A DNA stretch of 64,000 nucleotides from assembly GCF_025144145.1 (NCBI RefSeq), contig NZ_CP083546.1, positions 4,126,001-4,190,000 of the forward strand, written 5' to 3'. The translations under genes were made by a program, and so were the position numbers. Below, piece by piece: positions 45,801-54,463 of the stretch (the stretch's first letter is position 1; the number at the start of each line of letters is the position of its first letter). A model generated the notes under the pieces. The model saw nothing but the letters and a program-made list of their open reading frames with translations. It did not search any database and was not told the DNA's origin. This DNA is from Leisingera sp. M658. Its GTDB lineage: Bacteria > Pseudomonadota > Alphaproteobacteria > Rhodobacterales > Rhodobacteraceae.

Positions 45801-46183
45801 GCGCAGAAGGAATGGATGGTCTGGATTTTCAACCCGCCTGGCGTCTCAATCGCGCGGGCAAACAGGGTGCGGGCCTGTGCCAGGTCGCCGGCGCCGGTGT
45901 TGACCTCTCCCAGTTCGGTCAAGGCAGAGACCAGCGCCGGATCCCTCAGCATCGCCCATTCGCCCAGCCGTTTGAACAGCCGGTTCTGCATCTCGCTGGC
46001 GGCGGCCTTGGTGTAGGTCAGACACAGGATGTGCTGCGGCTGCACGCCCTTCAGCAAGAGCCGCGCCACCCGGTCGGTCAGAACTTTGGTCTTGCCGGAT
46101 CCAGCATTGGCCGCCAGCCAGGTAGAGGCATCGGGGCGTGCGGCGCGGAACTGCGCCTCGGAGGCGGCGTCGCGGATGGTCAT
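42830..46183 (-). CDS. addA: AddA helicase-nuclease subunit (double-strand-break repair)
   Basis: 1117 residues. UvrD-type helicase and RecB-like nuclease of the alphaproteobacterial AddAB complex, counterpart of RecBCD. Walker A ANAGSGKTKVLTDRVARLLL at residues about 24-43, further helicase motifs (DHILVDEAQDTSPVQWDVI, LDFSFRSSAAIL, VMSVHGSKGLEAPIV, RLLYVALTRAEKWLIV), and a C-terminal nuclease with GVIDRLIVTPEKVLAVDFKS (D-x-K). The ATG at 46183 overlaps the addB stop (ATGA). Confidence 0.95.
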   Translation of the reverse strand: MTIRDAASEAQFRAARPDASTWLAANAGSGKTKVLTDRVARLLLKGVQPQHILCLTYTKAAASEMQNRLFKRLGEWAMLRDPALVSALTELGEVNTGAGDLAQARTLFARAIETPGGLKIQTIHSFCASLLRRFPLEAGVSPQFSEMDDRAGQLLRAEIMEDFAQGSEAHLVDSLARHVSDSDFETLTSSICQRRADFGQPLGWEGLLELFELPEGFDEAALEALVYLGGEEELLQRTRQMLGQGGATDQKAAAKLTGIAKPALADLSTLESIFLTGASAKEPFTAKIDKFPTKKLRESHLSLMDQLEPLMLRIEDARTKRLALAAARKSHDLHRFAAAFLPEYEHRKQLRGWLDFDDLILKARQLLNDPGVAAWVLYRLDGGIDHILVDEAQDTSPVQWDVIEKLAQEFTSGVGARSDVERTIFVVGDKKQSIYSFQGADPDAFDRMQQEFGHRLAETGAGLQDASLDFSFRSSAAILKLVDLVFQDSPRAGFRKEALHRAFKSDLPGRVDLWPVVGKVEDDEDPDWTSPVDRPSSRHHTVILAERIAQSIKQMIGTGVTIPEDGAERGTFQRRPVQAGDFLILVQRRSDLFSEIIRACKKAELPIAGADRLKVGAELAVKDIAALLRFLALPEDSLSLAEALKSPLFGWTEQALFDLAHRREALYLWPALRERAGAFPETMAVLNDLRANADFLRPYDLIERILTRHSGRQKLLGRLGPEAEDGINALLSQALAYERTDVPSLTGFLVWMQTDDLEIKRQMGAAGNMIRVMSVHGSKGLEAPIVILPDTAKRQAPRDAEIMLANGNPVWKLPKDQMPATMLAAREAAQEKLQNERLRLLYVALTRAEKWLIVAAAGDVGEQNDSWYRMSERALRDGGAVEFETEGGTGLRLQHGDWEGLPLIETAAQDVEKHILPDVFNRLAKPYAAPDPALSPSDLGGAKALPGDQGLDEEAAKSRGSRLHLLLEHLPGRSEGDWPKLAQNLLQDAQDSAELLAEASAVLKNADLLHIFKPDTLAEVPITADLHGSRLHGVIDRLIVTPEKVLAVDFKSNATVPETPEKCPEGLLRQMGAYAHALAQIYPDRAIETALLWTCNTTLMQLPHELVTSALLRRMEP

Positions 46184-49113
46184 GACAAGTTCTCCGGCTG
46201 CGGCGTGGCGCTGCGATCCCATTCGCCGTAACGCGCAAGGTGGTCATAGTCGCCGGCGATGTCGTCGCGATACACCATGCGGCGGCTCGAATAGCCTTGT
46301 TCAGGCTCAAAATAGGCCCCGATCAGAGTGTGCAGCTCGTCCCACACCTTGGCGGGCGGTTCTTCTTCCAGCGGCGCACGCACTTCTTTCATGCTGGATC
46401 CAAGCCCGATGAACAGGGCGCGGGCCACTTCTGCGGGGCCAAGGCCGTCAAAGGCGCCTTGCTCGGCCATGGCGGCTTCGATCAGCAGTTGCTTTTCGAA
46501 CTTCTTCTGCTGCGATTCCGAGGGCGGCGCGCCGGTTTTATAGTCATAGAGATGCAGGAACCCGCGGTCGTCCATGTCGATCCGGTCGGCCCGGCAGGCG
46601 ATGGTAAAATCCAGAGGGTCCAGCCGGGTGCTGCCTTTGGCCTCAAAGGCGACCGGTTTGGCACGTGCCTGGCGTTCCCGCTCAGCCAGCACAAAGTCTC
46701 CGGCGATCTTGCGGATGCGGCTGTGCCACAGGATGCGTGCAACCGGCCAGGGGACGTGGCTTTCCAGCAGCTGGCGGGTTTTGCCGATCAGGTGACCGGC
46801 AGTCAGCAGGGAAGGATCCGTTTGGGCTTCCTTGATGAACTGCTCAAACACCTCATGCACCACAATGCCGCGCAGCAAGGCGTCCGGCTCTTGCACCAGC
46901 GGGTTCAGAGGTTTCAGCCGCAGTACGTGCTTGGCGTAAATCGCATAAGGGTCGCGGATCAAGCGGGGGATTTCCGTGATGGTGAGCCGGCGCGGGCGGG
47001 CGGCAACCGGTGGCCGCGGCGAGGGGCGTGGCACTTGCGGGATCGGTGTTGGCTGTTCCAGTACCTCTGCCCGGCCGAGCCACTGGCGGCCTTTCGTCCG
47101 CATAGCTTCCAGCGCATCCCGGCCGCCCTGATCCGGCAGTCCGGACAAGAGGTTGGTCAGCCGGTTCAGCCAGCGCGAGGGCACGGTGTCTGCTTCTTCC
47201 GAGCGTTCGGCGCGCGTCAGCCAGACTTCGGGTGCAGCGATGGCCTGTTGAAAGTCATGCGCTGACAGGCCAATGCGGCGTTCGGGCAGCAAGAGGCCGG
47301 CCTGGTTGCGCAGCTGGCGGTTCAGCCAAGGATCGGGGCTGGCGGCCTCTGGCCAGCTGCCTTCGTTGAGGCCGCCGAGTATCACCAGATCGGCACCTTG
47401 CACCCGCGCCTCCAAGGTGCCCCAGATCATGATTGAACCATAGGGCGCATCGCGGTCGCGCACCTCGCCCTGGCTCAGCAACGCACCCAGCAGATCGGCA
47501 AAATCGCGGGCGGACATGTCGCCGCCATAGGGGGCTTCGGCTTCCAGGTTTTCAATGCAAGAGCGCGCGGCCTGACCAGCCTTCTTGTCCCACAGTGTAC
47601 TGTTGCCGTCTGATTGGCTGCCGGCAGCGATGTATTCAGCGCGGTCGCGCAGACGCCGGACCCAATCGGTCAAGGGAAGGGTGCCTGCGATCTCCTGATC
47701 TGCGAAACAGGCGTTGAGCCAGGACGTCCAGCCTGGGGTCAGATTGCGTCCCTTTTCAAATCCGGCAAATGCTGCGGCATCGGGGAAGGGCGGACCGTTT
47801 CGGCGCAGGGACAGCTCAAGCTCGCGGGTTTGGCGCAGGTGATTGCCACGGTCCGCGCCATCGTGGGTCAGCGGGTGTTTCAGCAGTGTCAGCAGGCTGT
47901 CGCATGCCAGCGGTTTGCAGAACAGACCTGCTACATGGCGCAGAAAACGGCCCGGCGGCGACAGCTGCAGGGGCTGGCCGGCAGAATCGTCAGGAAGGAT
48001 ATCCCAGCGGTCCAGCGCTGCCGAGACCTGGCGGGTCAGCATCCGGTCCGGCGTAATGAGCGCGGCTGTTTGCCCGTCTTCCGCTGCTTGGCGCAGTCGA
48101 AGAGCAATGGCGAGCGCTTCGGCGCGGGGGTTGGGGGCCTCGATCAGGGTAACGTTATCTGTGGCCGGTTTCAGACCAGACAGATTTGGGCCTTCGCTCA
48201 TCCAGGCATCAGTCACTGGGGCTGGACGCAAGGCTAGAGAGACCAGCTGATTGCGTTCAGAAGAGACTGGCGGTGCATCAGTCCAGAACTGCACGTCACC
48301 TGGTGAAAGTTCCAATTCTTTCAATAGTTTGTGGAACCGGTACTGTGGATGGTCCTCCGAGATCATCGGATCATCCAGCCTGTCCCAAACATGTTCCGGC
48401 TGGTCAAAGTCGAAGCCGGGAAGCACCACCGCGCCTTGCGGCAGCCGCGCGATGGCCTGCATCAGCATCAGTGTCGTCCCGCGCGAACCGGTGGAGCCGG
48501 CCAGGATCACTGGATGCGGCGGCGGATTCTCCTGCCATTGCCCGATCAGGTTCAGCACCGCCTGCCGCTGCCGCGCCTGGGCATCTATCGCACCTTCATG
48601 CAGGCCGGTGAACTCATCGGCGATCCCGATAAAGGCCTGCGCCCGCGCCCAGTGACCGGACATGTCTGCAACATCCAGATCGCGGATCGCATCGGTACTG
48701 ACGCCTTCACCCTGCATCTCGTCGATCAGCGCGGCAAGACTGTCGGACAAGTCATAAAGCGACGCCCTGGAGGCCAGGTCGGGCTGCGCATCCAACAGTT
48801 TTGCGATCAACTGTGACAGTTCCAGCCGCCGCCGCAGCGGCGGCAAAGCAGGCGGCAGCCCGTCCAGCGTGGCACGCTGTGCCAGATCAGTCAGCAGCAG
48901 CATGCGCGGCAGCAGCAGGGCGGGGCCGTTGTCAAACAAGGTGCGGACACGCCGCGCCATACGGGAGGTGTTGATGATCAGTTCAACCTTTGCCAACGCC
49001 TCGGGCGGCTGGCCCTGGCTGCGGATGCGCAGCCCATCAGCCAGGGCATGCGGGAAGTCGACACCGCAGGGCAGGGCAAAGACGCGCGGTTTTGCGGAAG
49101 GTTCAAACATCAT
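46180..49113 (-). CDS. addB: AddB subunit (double-strand-break repair)
   Basis: 977 residues. Partner of AddA with an inactivated helicase fold and an active C-terminal nuclease. N-terminal region shows VILAGSTGSRGTTLMLMQAI instead of a true Walker A. The nuclease signature is complete: GIVVHEVFEQFIKEA, then CRADRIDMDDRG and LYDYKTG. Starts with MM at 49113 within an 11-base overlap with murU. Central gene of tsaE-amgK-murU-addB-addA. Confidence 0.94.
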   Translation of the reverse strand: MMFEPSAKPRVFALPCGVDFPHALADGLRIRSQGQPPEALAKVELIINTSRMARRVRTLFDNGPALLLPRMLLLTDLAQRATLDGLPPALPPLRRRLELSQLIAKLLDAQPDLASRASLYDLSDSLAALIDEMQGEGVSTDAIRDLDVADMSGHWARAQAFIGIADEFTGLHEGAIDAQARQRQAVLNLIGQWQENPPPHPVILAGSTGSRGTTLMLMQAIARLPQGAVVLPGFDFDQPEHVWDRLDDPMISEDHPQYRFHKLLKELELSPGDVQFWTDAPPVSSERNQLVSLALRPAPVTDAWMSEGPNLSGLKPATDNVTLIEAPNPRAEALAIALRLRQAAEDGQTAALITPDRMLTRQVSAALDRWDILPDDSAGQPLQLSPPGRFLRHVAGLFCKPLACDSLLTLLKHPLTHDGADRGNHLRQTRELELSLRRNGPPFPDAAAFAGFEKGRNLTPGWTSWLNACFADQEIAGTLPLTDWVRRLRDRAEYIAAGSQSDGNSTLWDKKAGQAARSCIENLEAEAPYGGDMSARDFADLLGALLSQGEVRDRDAPYGSIMIWGTLEARVQGADLVILGGLNEGSWPEAASPDPWLNRQLRNQAGLLLPERRIGLSAHDFQQAIAAPEVWLTRAERSEEADTVPSRWLNRLTNLLSGLPDQGGRDALEAMRTKGRQWLGRAEVLEQPTPIPQVPRPSPRPPVAARPRRLTITEIPRLIRDPYAIYAKHVLRLKPLNPLVQEPDALLRGIVVHEVFEQFIKEAQTDPSLLTAGHLIGKTRQLLESHVPWPVARILWHSRIRKIAGDFVLAERERQARAKPVAFEAKGSTRLDPLDFTIACRADRIDMDDRGFLHLYDYKTGAPPSESQQKKFEKQLLIEAAMAEQGAFDGLGPAEVARALFIGLGSSMKEVRAPLEEEPPAKVWDELHTLIGAYFEPEQGYSSRRMVYRDDIAGDYDHLARYGEWDRSATPQPENLS

Positions 49114-49795
49114 CTGCGGCTATCAGATCCTCGGCCAGTGTGATCCCCTCTGGATGGCCCACATCGCACCAGCGGCCAGGATATTCCAGAGCAAACAGCC
49201 GGTTTGCTTCGGCCATCCGGTTCCACAGGACATTCAGTGAGAACACCTGCTCCTCAATCTGATACAGATCCTGTGTTTTCAGGATCTGAACCCCGCCATA
49301 GACTAACTTTCCGCCACGGCTGATGCGGCCTTCGGCATCAGCCGCAAAATCCCCGCCACCGGTGCGGCCCGCTGCACGTTCCAGTGGCACACAGACCAGC
49401 AGTGCGTCCATGCGGCCGGGGTCCCAAGCCTGCAGGGCCAATTCCAATGGGTTCGGACCCTTCCATATGGCGTCGGTGTTCATGGTGAAAACCGGCCCGT
49501 CTCCCAACAGCGGCAAAGCCTGGCGCAGACCGCCGCCGGTGTCGAGAATCTCGGGGGATTCGAGACTGATGCGCACATTTTGAGGCTCTAAAAAGGCCTT
49601 TAGCGGCTCTGGCTTGTAATGCAGGTTTGTCACTATCCGGGCTGGCCGGACGGCTTGGGCGAGCTCCAGCGCATGGGCGATCAACGGCCGTCCTGAGACT
49701 TCTATCATCGGTTTCGGCTTGTCGCGGGTCAGCTCCCGCATCCGGGTTCCAAATCCAGCGGCAAACAGCATGACGGCATCAGGAGAGCGCTGCAT
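49103..49795 (-). CDS. murU: MurU-type nucleotidyltransferase (MurNAc-1-phosphate uridylyltransferase)
   Basis: 230 residues. Nucleotidyltransferase with AAGFGTRMRELTRDKPKPMI (the nucleotide-binding loop with conserved Lys) and FTMNTDAIWKG (catalytic Asp). Next to an AmgK-like kinase, which together convert N-acetylmuramate via MurNAc-1-phosphate to UDP-MurNAc, bypassing MurA and fosfomycin inhibition. Assignment depends mostly on this pairing; mannose-1-phosphate guanylyltransferase is the family alternative. Starts exactly at the amgK stop. Confidence 0.84.
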   Translation of the reverse strand: MQRSPDAVMLFAAGFGTRMRELTRDKPKPMIEVSGRPLIAHALELAQAVRPARIVTNLHYKPEPLKAFLEPQNVRISLESPEILDTGGGLRQALPLLGDGPVFTMNTDAIWKGPNPLELALQAWDPGRMDALLVCVPLERAAGRTGGGDFAADAEGRISRGGKLVYGGVQILKTQDLYQIEEQVFSLNVLWNRMAEANRLFALEYPGRWCDVGHPEGITLAEDLIAADDV

Positions 49796-50793
49796 CAGGG
49801 CCTCAGCCTATCCAGATTGTCCGGGGTTGGGGGTGGCAGGCTTTCACGCAGCAGATCCGCAACCGGAGCCAGTGCAGGATGCTCCAGCCCGCGAATAAAA
49901 TGGTCCCACACCCGCGGGATCAGGTCCACGTAATGAGGTTTGCCGTATTCCAGGCTGAGCCTGGCAAAGACGCCAAGGATACGAAGATTCCGCTGCACGC
50001 CCAGAACGGTATAGGCGGTTCGGAAACCAGACTCATCCACTCCGGTGGCAGACAAATACCTGTCAATCATCCGCATTTCGACGGTGGCCGGCACGTCTCG
50101 GCGGGCATCCTGCAGCAGCGACACCAGATCATATGCGCAGTGGCCGGAGCGGGCGTCCTGAAAGTCCAGCAAACCGACGCGCGCCACCCCGACGCGGTCC
50201 GGCAGCCACAGCAGGTTTTCGGCGTGGTAGTCACGCTGAACCAGAACTGGATCGCCTTTGACAGTTTCACGCAGGATGTCTTCGAAGTGATCCTCGAACC
50301 TGGATTGCAAGTCAGGATCATGACCGCCGAGGATGCCGTCGCGGTATTTCACCAGCGCAAGACCGGCCATTTCAGCCATCATTCGCGGGCCATATGGTTC
50401 CAGATCCGGCGTCGTTGCTTGGTGCAAGGAAACCAGCGCATCGGTGGCCGCTTCATAGAGTTCCTTTTCCAGCGCCGGTTTCCGCAGGATGGCACGGGCA
50501 AAAAGATCATCACCCAGGTCTTCCAGCAGCAAAAAGCCATTCTCAACATCCTGAACCAGGATCTCCGGGGCGCTGAGACCCTGGGCACGCAGGTATTCGG
50601 CAATGCGGATGAAAGGGCAGACATCTTCGCCCTTTTCCGGCGGCGCGTCCATCAGCACAACGGTTTTGCCATTGTCAGCCGTCAGCCGTTCATAGCGCCG
50701 GTTGGAGGCATCGCCGGCCAGCGGGCCGCGTTGCCAGTTGCCATAAGGCGTGGCCGAGAGAAATGTTTCGCACAGGGTGTTGCGGTCAGTCAT
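49795..50793 (-). CDS. amgK: AmgK-type sugar kinase (N-acetylmuramate/GlcNAc anomeric kinase)
   Basis: 332 residues, aminoglycoside-phosphotransferase fold. Catalytic loop VLVQRDYHAENLLWLPDR (H-x-D-x4-N type) and metal-binding LLDFQDARSGHCAYDLVSLL. In Pseudomonas and Caulobacter the AmgK/MurU pair recycles MurNAc. The ATG at 50793 is in an ATGA overlap with tsaE. The order tsaE-amgK-murU is common in alphaproteobacteria, which supports the call. Confidence 0.85.
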   Translation of the reverse strand: MTDRNTLCETFLSATPYGNWQRGPLAGDASNRRYERLTADNGKTVVLMDAPPEKGEDVCPFIRIAEYLRAQGLSAPEILVQDVENGFLLLEDLGDDLFARAILRKPALEKELYEAATDALVSLHQATTPDLEPYGPRMMAEMAGLALVKYRDGILGGHDPDLQSRFEDHFEDILRETVKGDPVLVQRDYHAENLLWLPDRVGVARVGLLDFQDARSGHCAYDLVSLLQDARRDVPATVEMRMIDRYLSATGVDESGFRTAYTVLGVQRNLRILGVFARLSLEYGKPHYVDLIPRVWDHFIRGLEHPALAPVADLLRESLPPPTPDNLDRLRP

Positions 50794-51266
50794 GCGCAGA
50801 TGCGCTCCATCAGGGGCCGCCATTTCATGTCGCTCCAGCTAAGCGTCAGATGGCGGCGGTCTTCATGTTCCGGATCCAGCGCCAGTTTCAGGCGGATGGC
50901 GTGGGCGGGGGTTAGTTCGGCCAGCCGGTCGGGCCATTCGACCAGGCAGATGGCGCTGTCAAATGCTTCGATCAGACCCAGTTCTTCCAGCTCATCCAGA
51001 GACGACAGCCGGTAAAGGTCGGTGTGCCACAGCTCACCGGCGGGCACGTCATAGGTTTGCACCAGAGTAAAAGTGGGCGAAGGGACGTCCTCCGGCACAT
51101 CCATAAGCGATTGGATCAAATGGCGGGCGAAATGGGTTTTACCGGCGCCGATCACCCCTTCCAGCAACAGGCAATCGCCGGGGCGCAGGGCCCCGGCGAT
51201 CTGTGCGGCCAATCGGGCCGTTTCGTCCGGTGAGTTCAGCGTGCAGGACGCGGTATCCGTGGTCAT
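50790..51266 (-). CDS. tsaE: TsaE, t6A biosynthesis ATPase
   Basis: 158 residues. Cytoplasmic ATPase required, with TsaB, TsaD and TsaC, for threonylcarbamoyl-adenosine at tRNA A37. Walker A LEGVIGAGKTHFARHLIQSL, then SPTFTLVQTYD and WHTDLYRL. The start at 51266 (MTTDTASC) precedes the conserved core; a reading from 51401 adds 45 unconserved residues. First gene of the tsaE-amgK-murU-addB-addA series. TsaD is encoded 10 kb away in this window. Confidence 0.93.
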   Translation of the reverse strand: MTTDTASCTLNSPDETARLAAQIAGALRPGDCLLLEGVIGAGKTHFARHLIQSLMDVPEDVPSPTFTLVQTYDVPAGELWHTDLYRLSSLDELEELGLIEAFDSAICLVEWPDRLAELTPAHAIRLKLALDPEHEDRRHLTLSWSDMKWRPLMERICA

Positions 51267-51315
51267 GGCGCTAGAATGGCGCCGCCGCCGGTCTGCTGCA
51301 AGCCGGTTTCCGGGC

Positions 51316-52863
51316 CTAGCCCTTGCTGATAGCGGGGAAGCGCTGCTGGCCTGCCGGCAAGGCCACGGTTTCCGGTGCCCGGAAGCTGACCATCGTAGCA
51401 CCGTTCTGAATTGCGGAGACCTTGCAGATCATGCGCGTGCCGTCGCGCAATTGGACGTGCGACCACCAGGCTTCGCGCCCGTCTCCGCCAGCGACAAAAT
51501 CGCGGATCTCACCCCAGACAGGGGTCGGCGCGCAGGTGTCCTGCCAGATCCGGCTGGCATCCATGATCGAGACTTTGGCAAAGCTGGCTTCCGGATCCAT
51601 TGACCAGAGGCTGCCATAGGCACTGTTAGAGAAGGTCATGCTGCCATCGCTGGCAAAGACTGTAATCGCCTCGTCCATCTGGTCCATGATTGACTGGCCC
51701 ATCTCAAGTTCTGAGCGGAACTGGCGGGTGAGTGTGACCTCGGCGGTGATGTCTTCGAACAGGAAGGCAATGGCGCCGTCCGGGTGCGGCCGGCCCGAAA
51801 CCTTGTAGACGGATCCCGATGGCAGCGACCAGGTTTCCTGATAGCGGCCTTCAGCCGCGGCCTCCAAGAGGTCGGCCATCTGGTGGCGCCAGCTGGAGTA
51901 GCTTTTGGGTTCCGGCATCATCCGCTGGTCGCGCAGACGGTCGAAGAAGGTCAAAAGATTGGGCCGCGAGCTGAGGAAATTGGCGGGCAGGGCTGTGAGG
52001 TCGATCAGCACCGGATTGAACAGCACCAGCTGGCGGTTGCGGTCAAAAATCGCAAGACCGATCGACAGCTGGGCAAACGTCTTGGCCAGGGTCTGCACGA
52101 AATTGCGCTGGGCAACCTCGGCGTCGACCACGGCATTCACATCCACCGCGTGACACAGCCAGCCGGCTTCGGTTTCTGTGGTGGAAACGTTATACCACAG
52201 TTTTTTGTTGCTTTCCGGCAGCGGGATGTAGATCCGCTCCGGCTTGCCGCTGTTCATCGGGTCGTGCAGGTCGGTGAACAGGGGCTCGGCAAAGTCGGCA
52301 TTGCGGCCGCGGATCTTCTGGCTGAGGTCGTCATAGGCGAGGTTGGACCAGGTAACGTTGCCCTCCTCCGACTGCAGCCAGACCGGGTAGGGCGCCTGAT
52401 GCACGGCAGCGCGCAGTGTGGTCAGTTCCTGATCAAGGGATTTGTTCTGTTCCTCCAAGGTGCTGCGGCGCAGCTGCACGCGGGTGACCCCGTCGATCCA
52501 TTCGCAATGCGCCTCGCGGCTTTCGGCAGAAGCGGTGCCGGAAAGAACGAGCGGGCCGACATCTTTGAGAAAGCCCGGTGACTGCGGCAGGCCCGGGTAG
52601 CTGCGGGCCAGCTGGTCGCGCAGCATGCCCCAGTCAAAGTTCTCCGCCTGGTCACCAATGAATTTCCGCGCGCCCGAAGACCAGCCGATCAGGCTGTTTT
52701 CGTCAAACAGGAACACCGCATCTGTGCGGCCGTCGCCGGCCAGAAGATCATGTTCCATGCCATTGCGGCGCGGATTAGGTGACAGCCACCAGACCGCCGC
52801 CGCCGCGGTTGCAGCACAAAGCGCTGCCAGTACAAACCATTCGATCGAAGCGAAGTCCTGCAT
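51316..52863 (-). CDS. PAS-domain protein without a kinase domain
   Basis: 515 residues. N-terminal membrane anchor (WFVLAALCAATAAAAVWWLS), then serial PAS-like domains: one near 40-120, one near 150-245 (PYPVWLQSEEGNVTWSNLAY), one near 265-390 (SIGLAIFDRNRQLVLFNPVL, ending in FEDITAEVTLTRQFR), and one near 400-510 (MDEAITVFASDGSMTFSNSA). There is no H-box or HATPase domain before the stop; it ends after the last PAS. It may sense a ligand and act by protein contact, as DivL does in Caulobacter, but orthology is not shown. A CtrA-like site lies 50-70 bases upstream. Next to regB on the same strand. Confidence 0.78.
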   Translation of the reverse strand: MQDFASIEWFVLAALCAATAAAAVWWLSPNPRRNGMEHDLLAGDGRTDAVFLFDENSLIGWSSGARKFIGDQAENFDWGMLRDQLARSYPGLPQSPGFLKDVGPLVLSGTASAESREAHCEWIDGVTRVQLRRSTLEEQNKSLDQELTTLRAAVHQAPYPVWLQSEEGNVTWSNLAYDDLSQKIRGRNADFAEPLFTDLHDPMNSGKPERIYIPLPESNKKLWYNVSTTETEAGWLCHAVDVNAVVDAEVAQRNFVQTLAKTFAQLSIGLAIFDRNRQLVLFNPVLIDLTALPANFLSSRPNLLTFFDRLRDQRMMPEPKSYSSWRHQMADLLEAAAEGRYQETWSLPSGSVYKVSGRPHPDGAIAFLFEDITAEVTLTRQFRSELEMGQSIMDQMDEAITVFASDGSMTFSNSAYGSLWSMDPEASFAKVSIMDASRIWQDTCAPTPVWGEIRDFVAGGDGREAWWSHVQLRDGTRMICKVSAIQNGATMVSFRAPETVALPAGQQRFPAISKG

Positions 52864-52915
52864 GTCGTCCTGCCCAGTTCAGCTCTCGTTTACCCGCATG
52901 GTTCCCTAATAATGG

Positions 52916-52930
52916 TTAAATCAAGTTTAA
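52916..52930. promoter_or_regulatory. CtrA-type binding site TTAA-N7-TTAA
   Basis: TTAA (52916-52919), seven bases, TTAA (52927-52930), a perfect full site. It lies 53-67 bases upstream of the PAS-protein gene, in an AT-rich gap after regB. CtrA is the master cell-cycle and motility regulator of this order. The match is seen; regulation is inference. Confidence 0.5.
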
Positions 52931-52952
52931 TTGGTTGCCCAAAAGTGAATAG

Positions 52953-54347
52953 TTAAATTTCTAAAGGTATATTTTTCCCAATGACAGGGCCGCCGTCTGC
53001 CATGGCGTCGATTTTTTTGCGTGGCCAGGCAACCTCGACAATGGCGCCGCGCCGTTCGCGGTAGGGGCTGAGGGTTTGGAAAGGGTCTGCGCCATTGGCG
53101 AATCTCAGCTGTGCACCGGTGCGCTGCAGCAGCGTTTTGGCAATGAAAAGACCCAGACCCATGCCCTCGTACTCGGGCCGCTGCTTCAGCTCGTTTTCGC
53201 CCCGGCGGCGGCGCACAAACGGATCGCCAATGCGGCCCAGCAGATGCGGCGGAAATCCCTGGCCATCGTCGCAGATCCGCAAAATGATCCGGTCGTTGTT
53301 CCAGGCAGCATCTATCCAGACGGTGGAGTGGGAGAAATCCACTGCATTCTGCACCAGGTTGCGCAACCCGTGGATGATCTCGGGCTTACGCATAACTGTT
53401 GGCTGCTGAAAGTCACCTCCCTCCAGCGGTTCCTCATGGTAGATAACGGATTTGCCGCGGTTCATGTGCGGCTCTGCCGCTTCGGTCACCAGGGTTGAAA
53501 ACGGCGCCTGACGCAAATGCAGATCGTCATTGCCGACCCGGCCCATGCCGCGCAGGATGTCGCGGCAGCGGTCGGCCTGTTCACGGATCAGCGCGGCATC
53601 TTCGCGCAGGTCAGGGCGGTCGTCCAGCTCTTCGATCAGCTCGGCACTGGCGAGTTTTATGGTGGCCAGCGGTGTGCCCAGCTCATGCGCCGCTGCCGCC
53701 ACCACGCCGCCCAGGTCGGTCAGCTTTTGCTCGCGCGACAGCGCCAGCTGGGTAGCGCTGAGCGCATCCGACATTGAGCGCATTTCGTTGCTGACCCGGA
53801 AGGAATAGGCGCCGATGAACAGAATGGCGATGACAATGGCGATCCAATTGCCGAAGATGAACACATCGGGAATGCGCAGGATGAATCCTTGTTCGGTGCG
53901 CAGCGGCAGGTGGAACTCTGCCATCAGGGTGACAAGAATAACAGCTGTGGCACCGATGATCAGGGTGGAGCGCAGCCCCATGACGGCGGCGGAAATCGTC
54001 ACCGGCCCCAGCACCAGCAAGGCAAAGGGGTTGTTCAACCCACCGGTCAGATACACCAGGAAGGCCAGCTGCAGCAGATCGAACAGCACCATCAGGAAAT
54101 TCTCAAACTCGGTCAGGCGCTTGTTTTCCGGGAACGCGAAGATGGCGATCAGGTTGCCGGCGGCTGAAATGCCAATGGCCAGATAGCACAGGCCCAGCTC
54201 CAACTGCAGGTTAAAGCGGTGCTGCGCCACGGCAATGGCGGTGATCTGTCCGGCAATGGCCACCCAGCGCAGCAGGATCAGGGTCCGCAGGCGGATCCAG
54301 TGGCTGTGTTCCTGGCCGCTTGTCAGCCTGAAGATGCGATCGCTCAT
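52953..54347 (-). CDS. regB: Redox-sensing histidine kinase RegB/PrrB
   Basis: 464 residues. Six-helix membrane domain with the conserved quinone loop GGLNNPFALL (about 102-111), then dimerisation and kinase domains. The phospho-histidine is H221 in AAAAHELGTPLATIKL; exactly 40 residues on is C261 in REQADRCRDIL, the same spacing as H225 and redox-active C265 in Rhodobacter capsulatus RegB. HATPase motifs: GLRNLVQNAVDFS, DDGQGFP, GMGLGLFIAK. Phosphorylates RegA when electron flow is reduced. I take the start at 54347 because it fits R. capsulatus numbering; in-frame ATGs at 54392 and 54425 are possible. Confidence 0.95.
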   Translation of the reverse strand: MSDRIFRLTSGQEHSHWIRLRTLILLRWVAIAGQITAIAVAQHRFNLQLELGLCYLAIGISAAGNLIAIFAFPENKRLTEFENFLMVLFDLLQLAFLVYLTGGLNNPFALLVLGPVTISAAVMGLRSTLIIGATAVILVTLMAEFHLPLRTEQGFILRIPDVFIFGNWIAIVIAILFIGAYSFRVSNEMRSMSDALSATQLALSREQKLTDLGGVVAAAAHELGTPLATIKLASAELIEELDDRPDLREDAALIREQADRCRDILRGMGRVGNDDLHLRQAPFSTLVTEAAEPHMNRGKSVIYHEEPLEGGDFQQPTVMRKPEIIHGLRNLVQNAVDFSHSTVWIDAAWNNDRIILRICDDGQGFPPHLLGRIGDPFVRRRRGENELKQRPEYEGMGLGLFIAKTLLQRTGAQLRFANGADPFQTLSPYRERRGAIVEVAWPRKKIDAMADGGPVIGKNIPLEI

Positions 54348-54463
54348 GAGGTTCGTTGCTCCCGCAGATGTGACGCCGTGCGCCAGTTGCATCGGCTGTG
54401 TTTCTTGATAGGTCTGGCGCTGCAAACGATCAACAACCCTTCCCTTACGAAAAGTGTGATCTC

